Source: DASCQC01 sp036012865 (GTDB lineage Bacteria; Pseudomonadota; Gammaproteobacteria; Comchoanobacterales; Comchoanobacteraceae). From it: a stretch of 64,000 nt of DNA. A model generated the notes under the pieces. The model had not been told where the DNA came from, ran no database searches, and saw only the letters and a list, made by a program, of their open reading frames with translations. Below are positions 35,157 through 44,217 of the stretch, in pieces (positions within the stretch are counted from its first letter, which is position 1; every line of letters begins with the position of its first letter). The stretch covers positions 62,001 through 126,000 of the forward strand of contig DASCQC010000026.1 of the NCBI GenBank assembly GCA_036012865.1, written 5' to 3'. Position numbers and translations under genes: made by a program.

Positions 35157-36080
35157 TCAAGCACTAGCTCCGCCACCACATCCACCACTACAACTAGCAC
35201 TAGCAGCAGATTCGCCTTCGGCTTGACCCCCAACCGAAGCCTCTTCGTCTTGCTTAATCCTATCCAGTTCATGCGTCAGATTTTGCATTCCAGGGAACTC
35301 TTTGACCACAATCTTAAGCCCTTTATCGGTAATTTGAGCACAAGACCTTAAATTCAATTCTGTTAGGTTCTTACAATGTTTCACCAATGCCTTAAGCCCG
35401 TCATCGGTAATTTTACTGTAACTAACATCTAAGCTTCTTAGTTTTTTACAATTCTTAGCCAATGCCACAATCCCTTCATCGGTAATTTTCAAACATACAG
35501 GCAAATTCAATTCTGTTAGGTTCTTACAATGTTTCACCAATGCCTTAAGCCCGTCATTGGTAATTTGAGTACAAGACCTTAAATTCAATTTCGTTAGGCT
35601 TTCAGGATAGAGGACTAATTCCATAACATCTTTAATATATTTATCAGTAACTTGATCATTTAAACTCAAATTCCTGAGATATTGACATTGGGCTGCTAGA
35701 TTCAACCTAAGATTTCTTCCAATCAAGGGATCAACTGGACCTAATTTTAGTGTCTGTAAAGCTCTAAGTTTTACTAATAATCTATTTTCAATAACTTTTG
35801 GAATACCCTCATGATATATTGATAAATCAAGACTTCCTGTAAGTAAAGATAGTTCTACCCATGAGCGCATTGTTTTAAATAGAAAGTTTGTCTTATCGGT
35901 CATATTAACCAAAAATCCACCAATATAATTCCTCAAATCAGCACTTAGATGCATTATTGAAACAGGTCGTATGTCCTCTATGGAGTCATTTGTAAAGTCA
36001 CCGAACTCTTCCTCAAAACCAAAGATATTTTTTATCAAATGTTCACAATACTTTTTTTTCCTGTTTACCCAATCTTCCAT
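35157..36080 (-). CDS. Leucine-rich repeat protein with possible F-box
   Basis: A 307-residue cytosolic-type protein. Residues 134-265 are cysteine-containing LRRs of the AMN1/FBXL kind, each like LTELNLRSCAQITDKGLK with 25-26 residues per turn. Residues 38-72 (SIMHLSADLRNYIGGFLVN, then a basic/Trp end KTMRSW) resemble an F-box, the Skp1-binding module placed before LRRs in eukaryotic FBXL proteins; this match is weak. The C-terminal tail is Gly/Ser/Cys-rich (SCSGGCGGGASA). F-box-LRR layout is known in bacterial effectors that use the host SCF ubiquitin ligase. Origin by transfer from a eukaryote is inference. No clear Shine-Dalgarno precedes the ATG. Confidence 0.75.
   Translation of the reverse strand: MEDWVNRKKKYCEHLIKNIFGFEEEFGDFTNDSIEDIRPVSIMHLSADLRNYIGGFLVNMTDKTNFLFKTMRSWVELSLLTGSLDLSIYHEGIPKVIENRLLVKLRALQTLKLGPVDPLIGRNLRLNLAAQCQYLRNLSLNDQVTDKYIKDVMELVLYPESLTKLNLRSCTQITNDGLKALVKHCKNLTELNLPVCLKITDEGIVALAKNCKKLRSLDVSYSKITDDGLKALVKHCKNLTELNLRSCAQITDKGLKIVVKEFPGMQNLTHELDRIKQDEEASVGGQAEGESAASASCSGGCGGGASA
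35350..35566 (-). repeat. LRR-encoding direct repeat, 153-bp offset
   Basis: Segments 35350-35413 and 35503-35566 (64 bp each) differ at about one base by eye. The 153-bp offset equals 51 codons, two LRR units, so two LRRs were duplicated recently as a block. Confidence 0.85.
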
Positions 36081-36152
36081 TTTTATAACCCGTTATTAAT
36101 ACTTTTCATTTAAAGCATACCACAAGAAGCGGTAATTATCAATAACTTACCG

Positions 36153-36290
36153 TCATATTTTCCAATCCAGCACACCTTTAACCACAATCTTAAGTCCTTT
36201 GTCGGTAATATGCCAACAACCCACCAAATCCAAGTTCATTACGTTTCTAAGATAGCGTGCCAATGCCCTCAATTCTGAAAAATGATTGTT
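36153..36290 (-). pseudogene. Remnant of a second LRR gene
   Basis: A start-less frame ending at TGA 36155-36153 encodes ELRALARYLRNVMNLDLVG, then CWHITDKGLKIVVKG. The second part is nearly the same as the last LRR (ITDKGLKIVVK) of the intact gene at 35157-36080, also at DNA level. No ATG or Shine-Dalgarno fits, and an in-frame stop lies just upstream. It is the decayed 3' end of a paralogous LRR gene or a duplicated fragment. Confidence 0.75.
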
Positions 36291-36298
36291 TTTTTAAC

Positions 36299-36321
36299 AC
36301 CACCCCTAACATAGGGGTGGT
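36299..36321. terminator. Perfect 10-bp hairpin
   Basis: ACCACCCCTA (36299-36308), a 3-base loop and TAGGGGTGGT (36312-36321). It lies 35 bases after the stop of the unknown membrane protein gene (minus strand). A run of seven T precedes it on the plus strand, which is the wrong side for a minus-strand U tract, so it is at best an atypical terminator or mRNA 3'-end protector. Confidence 0.5.
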
Positions 36322-36355
36322 ATATCCATGTTTAAGAAGTTAACTATCGCTAGAA

Positions 36356-37300
36356 TTATTTTGTAGAATTCATTGTAGGTTTCAAAAAATCATCACTGAG
36401 TAATTTTGGTGCCATTGGAGTTAATAGCGAGACAGCTGGTTTTAAAAATTTAGACGATATATTCAAGAATTCACTGGATATTTTAGTATTAATCAGGGGT
36501 GTAAAAGCTCCGATTAAAACACTCGCTATGGATTTCTTAAAGGCAGGACTGTTGAAATCTTTTAAACTATTATACGATTCTAGATTGTCATTCCAAATAA
36601 AGTTACGGACATTGTGGAAAACGTCAGAAACTGTTTGAGTTTGTTGCCATTGAAATGATTCTAACCGTATCATATTCATGAGTGAATAAATCATAGAAAC
36701 AGCCACCAATGCATTACCAGTTATACCAGTTAAATATTGAAATGATAAAATGATTACTGTGGAAATATAAGTAACCATCTCAACACCTCTAGCCATTTTC
36801 ATACCTGGATCAATCTTTTGATGGATGTATTTTGCAACCGCATTGCTATCATGAAAGAAACCTAAAACAACAGGTAATACCAGTGCAATGAAAGGGCTAG
36901 CTAACCCAAGTAATGGGCTAAATGTAGGATAATTGGTTGCTAGAAACCATGATAAAACAAGTACTGCGCTGATAGTATACAAAGTTTTATTAAATTGATT
37001 ATTACGCTCATACACCTTGGGCATTACCATACTATCAATAAATTCAACAAAGGTTATTGGATCTTTATATAGTAGACTTCTAACCCTATCTCTGAACTCA
37101 AGATAAAGTCGACCACCCATTTGGACACACCCGAATAAAAGCAACGGCTTCATCAGTAATAACGAAATATTGAAAAGAAGAGGTGGTAGGATAAAGATAG
37201 TTTGATTAAAAACAGCATAAGCAACAACAAAGGGTAAAAATCGTGAGGTCAGGTCAAAGCACATATTACCGAGTGCTTTTAGTCGTACATATAATGACAT
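36356..37300 (-). CDS. Unknown membrane protein, paralogue-like
   Basis: A 314-residue protein of no recognised family, with about six hydrophobic segments. ATG 37300 was chosen because GGAG lies 9 bases upstream; in-frame ATGs further up (37315, 37360) lack a ribosome site. A stretch near the N terminus (GGRLYLEFRDRVRSLL) parallels NVYNQFRERCLQMF of the 754-residue protein, and both share a later pattern of hydrophobic segment, then short Gln-rich stretch, then F-x-x-F-hydrophobic. This suggests one family with the central coiled coil gained or lost. It is the first gene of the accessory run after sucD. Confidence 0.6.
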   Translation of the reverse strand: MSLYVRLKALGNMCFDLTSRFLPFVVAYAVFNQTIFILPPLLFNISLLLMKPLLLFGCVQMGGRLYLEFRDRVRSLLYKDPITFVEFIDSMVMPKVYERNNQFNKTLYTISAVLVLSWFLATNYPTFSPLLGLASPFIALVLPVVLGFFHDSNAVAKYIHQKIDPGMKMARGVEMVTYISTVIILSFQYLTGITGNALVAVSMIYSLMNMIRLESFQWQQTQTVSDVFHNVRNFIWNDNLESYNSLKDFNSPAFKKSIASVLIGAFTPLINTKISSEFLNISSKFLKPAVSLLTPMAPKLLSDDFLKPTMNSTK

Positions 37301-37511
37301 GATCAAATACTCCATTCGATTATCTAAAAGTAATACTTTTATTGCCTTACCGTCAAGCATTAAGTAGGATAAATCTCACGCAAAACTAAGATATCCGCCA
37401 AAAACATATAAGGGATTTATTAAAACTCGAAAAAAAATAGCCATATATATCATAAATTCAATCCCATAGAGAAATATTTTTCAAATATTCTATAGGCTTG
37501 ATTGTTTTATT

Positions 37512-37560
37512 CATTCACATGCAGGCACGCCTGAATGTGGGATATCAACCCATGTGGTTG
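37512..37560. repeat. Two adjacent hairpins downstream of sucD
   Basis: CAGGC-AC-GCCTG (37522-37533), flanked by CATTCA/TGAATG, and CAACC-CATGT-GGTTG (37546-37560). They lie 44-90 bases beyond the sucD stop on the minus strand. Without a clear U tract they look more like an mRNA 3'-stabilising or REP-like element than a standard terminator, although a terminator role for the sdh-suc transcript is possible. Confidence 0.55.
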
Positions 37561-37603
37561 CATGCTATTAACGCAACTCCGGGTATTTTAATCATTTCAA
37601 AGA

Positions 37604-38473
37604 TCAAGCTAAGACTTTTTCAACCATCTCACCGATTTTTGCAGGAGAATCTACAATAGATACACCAGCAGCTTGCAGTGCCTTATATTTTTCTTGTGCA
37701 GTTCCTTTTCCACCCGAAATGATAGCTCCTGCATGACCCATTCTCTTACCCTTAGGAGCAGTAACTCCTGCAATATAGGAGACAACAGGTTTAGTAACAT
37801 TGTCTCTAATGTACTCTGCAGCCTCTTCTTCGGCAGAACCACCAATCTCTCCGACCATAACAATAGCCTTGGTTTGATTATCCTTTTCAAACATTTCTAA
37901 TACATCTATAAAATTAGTTCCTGGTAATGGGTCTCCTCCAATCCCCACGCAAGTACTTTGCCCTAAACCAATAGCGGTAGTTTGATTGACAGCCTCATAG
38001 GTTAAGGTACCTGAACGTGAAACGATTCCCACACATCCTTTTTTATGAATATTTCCTGGCATAATACCAATTTTACATTCCCCAGGTGTGATAACCCCAG
38101 GACAATTGGGTCCAATCATCCTTACGTTATTTTCTCTTAAAACTCTTTTAACAACCAACATATCTTGTACCGGAATACCCTCTGTAATGCAGATGATTAA
38201 TTTCACACCTGATCTGGCTGCTTCAATAATTGAATCTTTGCAGAAAGGTGCTGGAACATAAATCACAGCAGCATCAGCTAGCGTTTTATTCACAGCATCT
38301 TCTACGGTATCAAAGACTGGCAAACCTAAATGCACCTGACCACCTTTACCGGGAGTGACTCCCCCAACTAAGTTAGTACCATAGGATATAGCTTGCTCAG
38401 AATGTAACGTGCCTTGACTACCCGTAAACCCTAGTGTTAATACCTTAGTATTTTTATTAATTAAAATACTCAT
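37604..38473 (-). CDS. sucD: Succinyl-CoA synthetase alpha subunit
   Basis: A 289-residue subunit (E. coli 289) that forms the phosphohistidine intermediate. CoA-binding Rossmann motif GFTGSQGTLHSEQAI is at the N terminus, and the active His lies in GHAGAIISGGKGTAQEK (about 247). It makes ATP or GTP from succinyl-CoA together with SucC. Its ATG overlaps the sucC stop by one base. It is the last gene of the sdhCDAB-sucABCD block. Confidence 0.98.
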   Translation of the reverse strand: MSILINKNTKVLTLGFTGSQGTLHSEQAISYGTNLVGGVTPGKGGQVHLGLPVFDTVEDAVNKTLADAAVIYVPAPFCKDSIIEAARSGVKLIICITEGIPVQDMLVVKRVLRENNVRMIGPNCPGVITPGECKIGIMPGNIHKKGCVGIVSRSGTLTYEAVNQTTAIGLGQSTCVGIGGDPLPGTNFIDVLEMFEKDNQTKAIVMVGEIGGSAEEEAAEYIRDNVTKPVVSYIAGVTAPKGKRMGHAGAIISGGKGTAQEKYKALQAAGVSIVDSPAKIGEMVEKVLA

Positions 38474-39651
38474 TATATCCCCTCTTCAATTTTTGCTAAT
38501 TTTACTGACAATTCAGCAGCCTCTTGAAATGAATTTGCAGGTGTTACGTTCAATCCGCTATCTTTCAATTTCTTACGGCCAAGCTCTGCATTATGCCCTT
38601 CTAAGCGTACAATGACGGGCAGGTTAGTCGCAACATCTGCCAATGCACCAATAATGCCATCTGCAATCAAATCACAACGTACAATTCCACCAAAGATATT
38701 AACCAATACGGACTTAACACTGTCATCGGATAGGATGATTTTAAAAGCCTCTGCAACTCTTTCTTTGGTTGCACCTCCACCGACATCCAAGAAGTTTGCT
38801 GGCTGCCCTCCATTAAGTTTGATCAGATCCATCGTAGCCATAGCTAAACCCGCACCATTAACCATACAACCAATAGAACCCTTAAGAGCAATATAGTTAA
38901 GCTCCCACTGTTTGGCATGATTCTCCCTCTCATCTTCCTGACTGGGGTCTCTCATCTCCTTAAGTCTAGGTTGTCTAAACATGGCATTATCATCCACACT
39001 AATTTTACCATCTAAACAAATCAACTCTCCTTTTGAATTCACAACCAAAGGGTTAACTTCCACCATACTCAAGTCCATTTCAATGAACATTTTGATCATT
39101 TGAACTATAATATGACTGAATTGCTTAATTTGAGATCCTTTTAATTCAAGAGCAACGGCAAGTTTTCTGGATTGATAGGGCAAAACTCCAATTAAAGGGT
39201 CCACGTAAATTCTACTTATCTTTTCGGGAGTTTCCTCAGCAACAGCCTCAATATCAACACCCCCTTCAGTCGAAGCCATAACAACAATTTTTTCAGTTGA
39301 GCGATCCACCATAACACTTAAGTATAACTCTCGACTTATTTGGCACGGCTCCTCAATTAAAACATGATGAACCGGCTGACCTTCTTCAGTGGTCTGGTAA
39401 GTAACAAGTCTCGATCCGATCAGTTGCTTAACAACTTCAGCCAATGCAGGTTTATTATCAACTAATCTAACCCCGCCAGCTTTACCTCGCCCCCCCGCAT
39501 GAACTTGTGCTTTAACCACACACCGTTCCAGTCCAAGTTTTGAATAAGCTGAAATAGCTTCATCGACACTAGTTGCCATTTCACCATCAGGAACCGGTAA
39601 ATTATAACTTCTAAATAGCGTATCTTTTGTTTGAAACTCATGCAATTGCAT
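38473..39651 (-). CDS. sucC: Succinyl-CoA synthetase beta subunit
   Basis: 392 residues (E. coli 388). N-terminal ATP-grasp domain (MQLHEFQTKDTLFRSYNLPVP; VVKAQVHAGGRGKAGGV), and a C-terminal ligase domain with GGGATKERVAEAF and NIFGGIVRCDLIADGI. It binds nucleotide and completes phosphoryl transfer from the SucD histidine. It lies 11 bases downstream of sucB. Confidence 0.98.
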   Translation of the reverse strand: MQLHEFQTKDTLFRSYNLPVPDGEMATSVDEAISAYSKLGLERCVVKAQVHAGGRGKAGGVRLVDNKPALAEVVKQLIGSRLVTYQTTEEGQPVHHVLIEEPCQISRELYLSVMVDRSTEKIVVMASTEGGVDIEAVAEETPEKISRIYVDPLIGVLPYQSRKLAVALELKGSQIKQFSHIIVQMIKMFIEMDLSMVEVNPLVVNSKGELICLDGKISVDDNAMFRQPRLKEMRDPSQEDERENHAKQWELNYIALKGSIGCMVNGAGLAMATMDLIKLNGGQPANFLDVGGGATKERVAEAFKIILSDDSVKSVLVNIFGGIVRCDLIADGIIGALADVATNLPVIVRLEGHNAELGRKKLKDSGLNVTPANSFQEAAELSVKLAKIEEGI

Positions 39652-39662
39652 ATAAAACCTCT

Positions 39663-40835
39663 CTATAAATCTAACAACATTCTGGAAGGATCCTCCAAAA
39701 TTTCTTTAACCATAACCAAAAACCTAACTGATTGTGCGCCATCTATAATACGATGATCGTAGGATAATGCAAGATACATCATAGGTCTAATTTTAATTTC
39801 ATCATTTTCAACCACCGCTCTTTTAACGATATTGTGCATACCTAGAATTGCGCTTTGAGGTGGGTTTAAGATCGGCGTTGATAACATCGACCCAAAAACG
39901 CCTCCATTACTGATGGTAAACGTCCCCCCTGTCATGTCATCCAACGTTAATTTTCCCTCTTTAGCTTTAACACCATACTTACCTATCTCACTTTCAATTG
40001 CGGCCATAGACTTTGATTCTGCATTGCGTAAAACAGGGACAACCAACCCTTTAGGTGAGGAAACAGCAATTCCGACATCTTGATAATTATGATAGATAAT
40101 TTCACTGCCCTCTAGGGAAGCATTAACCTCTGGAAATTCCTGTAAAGCACAACAACAAGCCCTAACAAAAAATGACATAAATCCTAACTTTACCCCATGT
40201 TTTTTTTCAAATGAAGCTTTATAACGTTGCCTTAAGTCCATCACAACCTGCATATTGACTTCATTAAAAGTCGTGAGAATAGCCGCTGTTTGTTGTGCTT
40301 CTACCAACCTTTTAGCAATGGTTGAACGCAATCTTGACATGGGCACACGCTCATCATGGCGGTCACCCATAGATTGAGCTAATGAGATGACATCCTCTTT
40401 AGTGACTGTTCCTTTCGGGCCGCTGGTGGTTAATCCTTGGTTATCTACCGACAATTCATGCATCATTCTTCGAACGGCAGGACCTGTTTTAGGTTCTGCC
40501 GTGCTGGCATCAGAAACAACCTCTTCTTGCTTCTGTTCTTTCGGTTGAGAAGCACTCTCGGGTAGTTGCTCAGTCACTTTAGTCTCTGAACTAACCTTGC
40601 CAGCATCATAACCACCCAACACCTCACCAGAAGTTACTTGAGACCCCATTGGAGACTTAATCTCTACAAGCTTACCATCACATGGAGCAGGAACTTCTAG
40701 CATGATCTTATCCGTTTCAAGATCCACTAACAGCTCTCCCTCGGTAAAGCTATCACCCACAGCTTTATGCCAGACAGCTACCGTAGCATCAGTAACTGAC
40801 TCTGGTAAATTTGGAACTTTTATTTCTGAACTCAT
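39663..40835 (-). CDS. sucB: 2-oxoglutarate dehydrogenase E2 (dihydrolipoyl succinyltransferase)
   Basis: 390 residues. One lipoyl domain (about 1-75) has the lipoylated Lys in DLETDKIMLEVPAP. A short linker follows, then the E1/E3-binding domain (about 115-150, GPAVRRMMHELSVDNQGL) and the catalytic domain, with SYDHRIIDGAQSVRFL supplying the active His and Asp. It forms the core of the 2-oxoglutarate dehydrogenase complex with SucA. The E3 gene lpd is not in this block. Confidence 0.98.
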   Translation of the reverse strand: MSSEIKVPNLPESVTDATVAVWHKAVGDSFTEGELLVDLETDKIMLEVPAPCDGKLVEIKSPMGSQVTSGEVLGGYDAGKVSSETKVTEQLPESASQPKEQKQEEVVSDASTAEPKTGPAVRRMMHELSVDNQGLTTSGPKGTVTKEDVISLAQSMGDRHDERVPMSRLRSTIAKRLVEAQQTAAILTTFNEVNMQVVMDLRQRYKASFEKKHGVKLGFMSFFVRACCCALQEFPEVNASLEGSEIIYHNYQDVGIAVSSPKGLVVPVLRNAESKSMAAIESEIGKYGVKAKEGKLTLDDMTGGTFTISNGGVFGSMLSTPILNPPQSAILGMHNIVKRAVVENDEIKIRPMMYLALSYDHRIIDGAQSVRFLVMVKEILEDPSRMLLDL

Positions 40836-40849
40836 TGAATTATCTCCTT

Positions 40850-43522
40850 TTACATCGACTCAAACAAAGCTTGTTGAACAATATTGTGTTGCTCAACAAC
40901 ATGCTCTTTAAAATACCCACTTGCAGGAGAAGCTGACTCAGATCTTCCCACATACTCAACCCCCTTAGTACTCGGAGTGGCTTTCATTAATTTATGCCTA
41001 ATCATCAACCAAGCCCCTTGATTAAAAGGTTCTTCTTGGCACCAAATAAATTGTGCTTTGGCATGTTTTTCAAGACAAGCAGTTAAGGCCTCCGCAGGAA
41101 ACGGATACAACTGCTCAATCCTCACGATGATAATATGCTCTAAACGTTTATCTTTCCACTCTTTTAACAAATCATAATAAATTTTTCCTGAACACATAAT
41201 CACTCGCTTGACTGCCCTTTTAGATTCAGGTCTAGTGACAAGTATACTCTCAAAACCTCCTTGGGTTAAGTCATCCAGGCTACTAACAGCTTCAGGATTT
41301 CTTAGCATGCTCTTGGGGGTAAAAATAATAAGTGGACAACGAACAGATTGCAATACCTGTGAGCGAAGTAAGTGAAACATCTGGCCCGGAGTTGAGGGCA
41401 CACATACTCGAACATTGTTTTGCGCACATAACTGTAAATATCTCTCCATTCTTGCAGATGAGTGCTCAGGCCCCTGTCCCTCATACCCATGCGGCAATAA
41501 TAACACCAACCCTGACATGCGCTGCCATTTTTGCCAGGCAGAACTGATGAATTGATCCATAATTATTTGTGCACCGTTTGCAAAATCACCAAATTGCGCC
41601 TCCCAAATAACTAACGTATCTGGATAAGCTTCCGAATAACCGTATTCAAATCCCAATGCAGCATATTCTGATAAAACTGAGTTATAAACTTGAAAACTGT
41701 CGCCATACTTTTCTTTTAATGGGTAATAAGCTTGGCCTGTATTCTGATCAAAATACCCTGCATGCCGATGGAAAAAGGTTCCACGAATAACATCTTGGCC
41801 CGCCATTCTGATATGATAACCAGCATCCAATAAACTCGCATAGGCTACCATTTCAGCAAAACCCCAGTTCATTGGCTGTGCTCCAGATGCCATTTCACGC
41901 CTTTGTTCCAACATCATTTTGATTTGCTTTTGTAATTCAAAACCTTCGGGCAAAGAGTTTACTTCATTGATTAATACCAATATTTTTTTCTTGCTAACAG
42001 GTTTTATCTCAGGATGGTTATGATCAAAGTGCGAGTATTTTTGCCACATCGGTTCACGATTGGAGTTATGTTTAAAGCTATTTTCAATTAAGCTAGACCC
42101 TTGGGTTATTTTCTCTTTAATATCATTGGTCGCCTTTTCAAGAAGGCCCTGATCGATGCCTTTCGACCTTAACTTTTCCAAGTAGATTTTATGATAGCCC
42201 GGATATTTTCGAATGGCTTGATACATGATTGGCTGTGTCGCTGATGGCTCATCAGCCTCATTATGACCATACTTTCTGTAACCAATTAAATCGATAAAAA
42301 CGTCTTTTTTAAACTTATTCCGATATTCAATAGCAAGCTTAGCAACCTTTGTTACGGCATCAACATCACTTGCATTCACATGAAAAACAGGGGCTTTGAT
42401 AACCTTTGCAACCTCTGATGAATACTCTCCACTCTTATAATCCCCGGGATCGGTTGAAAACCCAACCTGATTATTAACAATAATATGTATCAACCCCTGA
42501 ACATTATAAGCTGGCACGTAACTCATGTTAATACACTCATACACAACGCCCTGCCCACAAATCGCAGAATCGCCATGGATAATTATTCCCAGTGCGTCAT
42601 GAATGCTTTCTTCGCCCTTACGATCCTTTCTAGCTCTTACTCCACCCATAACAACAGGACCAATGGCTTCAAGATGCGAGGGATTATAAGCCAAAGATAT
42701 ATGTACTTTTCTTCCTTTAATCAGTCGACCAGAGGAGCATCCCAAATGGTATTTGACATCACCCGAATAACTTAAATCTATGCCCTTGCCTTCGAATAAT
42801 CCAGTAACCTTAGAAAACGGCAGGCCAAGCGTATTGACCATGATATTAAGCCTTCCTCGATGAGCCATTCCTATGACAACATCTTCGCAGCCCCCTAAAG
42901 CAGCTCCCTCAATAATAACATCTAACGCAGGAATTAAACTTTCACAACCTTCCAGTGAAAAACGCTTCTGGCCAACAAATCGAACCCCTAAACTTTGTTC
43001 AAATAACTCAGCTCTCACAAGGCCATGAAACCTACTCAAGTAATCTTCATGAGTCAGCAGCTCTGGTGTAGACTCAATGTGATCTATCAGCCAGTTTTTT
43101 TCATCCATATCATCCAAATGCATGAACTCATAACCGACTGAGCCACAATAGATATCTTTTAGATGACTGCTTTTCTTGCACTGACCTCCCATGGATTCTA
43201 AATAGGAATCAGATCGCTTCCACAGCCCCAAAGGATCCAAGTTAGAGACCCTATGGCCCCGTTGACGATAGATATCTTCAAAACAAGGAACAACTTTCTC
43301 TTCCATTTTAGACGCCGAATGAGATAATCGAATACTTTCCCTAACCAACTGATGTGATTGAATTCCTTCATCATATTTTTTGTATTTTTCAAACTTTTTT
43401 TGCCAATACGAATCCACCAAAGTAGCGTCTTTTAGATACAACTCATACATATGCTCAAGATAAGCTGCATTATGACCCGCAAAAGCAGAGACTTTTAACG
43501 TTTCCTGATAACTCGCAGTCAT
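40850..43522 (-). CDS. sucA: 2-oxoglutarate dehydrogenase E1
   Basis: An 890-residue thiamine-diphosphate enzyme (E. coli 933) that decarboxylates 2-oxoglutarate and loads lipoyl-SucB. Visible: VVIGMAHRGRLNIMVNTLG and KYHLGCSS (substrate and cofactor region), DVIDLIGYRKYGHNEADEP-like block, and GQDVIRGTFFHRHAGYFDQ in the transketolase-like domain. Its start overlaps the sdhB stop by 4 bases (ATGA), and sucB follows 14 bases later. Confidence 0.97.
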   Translation of the reverse strand: MTASYQETLKVSAFAGHNAAYLEHMYELYLKDATLVDSYWQKKFEKYKKYDEGIQSHQLVRESIRLSHSASKMEEKVVPCFEDIYRQRGHRVSNLDPLGLWKRSDSYLESMGGQCKKSSHLKDIYCGSVGYEFMHLDDMDEKNWLIDHIESTPELLTHEDYLSRFHGLVRAELFEQSLGVRFVGQKRFSLEGCESLIPALDVIIEGAALGGCEDVVIGMAHRGRLNIMVNTLGLPFSKVTGLFEGKGIDLSYSGDVKYHLGCSSGRLIKGRKVHISLAYNPSHLEAIGPVVMGGVRARKDRKGEESIHDALGIIIHGDSAICGQGVVYECINMSYVPAYNVQGLIHIIVNNQVGFSTDPGDYKSGEYSSEVAKVIKAPVFHVNASDVDAVTKVAKLAIEYRNKFKKDVFIDLIGYRKYGHNEADEPSATQPIMYQAIRKYPGYHKIYLEKLRSKGIDQGLLEKATNDIKEKITQGSSLIENSFKHNSNREPMWQKYSHFDHNHPEIKPVSKKKILVLINEVNSLPEGFELQKQIKMMLEQRREMASGAQPMNWGFAEMVAYASLLDAGYHIRMAGQDVIRGTFFHRHAGYFDQNTGQAYYPLKEKYGDSFQVYNSVLSEYAALGFEYGYSEAYPDTLVIWEAQFGDFANGAQIIMDQFISSAWQKWQRMSGLVLLLPHGYEGQGPEHSSARMERYLQLCAQNNVRVCVPSTPGQMFHLLRSQVLQSVRCPLIIFTPKSMLRNPEAVSSLDDLTQGGFESILVTRPESKRAVKRVIMCSGKIYYDLLKEWKDKRLEHIIIVRIEQLYPFPAEALTACLEKHAKAQFIWCQEEPFNQGAWLMIRHKLMKATPSTKGVEYVGRSESASPASGYFKEHVVEQHNIVQQALFESM

Positions 43523-44217
43523 GATTGCTCCTTCATCATCTCCTGACGTATATTACTAATTGCTTCCGTTGGGTTCAATGCTTTTGGACAAACTGTTGCG
43601 CAATTCATAATACTTCGACATCGGTACAATCTAAACAGACCCTCCAAATCTTTTAAACGCTCAGTTTTGATAGCATCCCTTGAATCTAAGATGAATCGAC
43701 AAGCAGCTAACAAACCCGCAGGTCCGACAAACTTATCTGGATTCCACCAATAAGATGGGCACGATGATGTACAACATGCACATAAAATGCATTCGTACAA
43801 ACCATCTAATTTATCCCGATCAGATTTATGCTGGATATGCTCTTTATCACCTTCAATTTTTTTCGATACCATATAAGGTTTCACTGAATGAAGTTGTTTG
43901 TAAAAGTTAGTCAAATCAACAATTAGGTCCCTAACAACAGGCATACCAGGCAAAGGCCTCAAAGCTACTTTATCGGGTAAAGATTTTAATAACGTTGTAC
44001 AAGCTAAACCGTTGGTACCATTAATGTTCATGCCATCTGAACCACAAACACCCTCTCCACAAGAACGCCTAAAGGATAAGGTTGGATCTTGAGACTTTAT
44101 ATGCTCTAACGCATCTAATAGCATAGCGCCATGAACCTCTGTTAAATCGATTTCATAGGCCTTCATATACGGATTATTATCGGTGCTTGGGTTATATCTA
44201 TAAATATTTAATATCAT
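43519..44217 (-). CDS. sdhB: Succinate dehydrogenase iron-sulfur subunit
   Basis: 232 residues (E. coli 238) carrying three Fe-S clusters: [2Fe-2S] in CGEGVCGSDGMNINGTNGLAC, [4Fe-4S] in CILCACCTSSCP and [3Fe-4S] in CRSIMNCATVCP. It passes electrons from SdhA flavin to ubiquinone in complex II. Its ATG overlaps the sdhA stop by one base. Confidence 0.98.
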   Translation of the reverse strand: MILNIYRYNPSTDNNPYMKAYEIDLTEVHGAMLLDALEHIKSQDPTLSFRRSCGEGVCGSDGMNINGTNGLACTTLLKSLPDKVALRPLPGMPVVRDLIVDLTNFYKQLHSVKPYMVSKKIEGDKEHIQHKSDRDKLDGLYECILCACCTSSCPSYWWNPDKFVGPAGLLAACRFILDSRDAIKTERLKDLEGLFRLYRCRSIMNCATVCPKALNPTEAISNIRQEMMKEQS

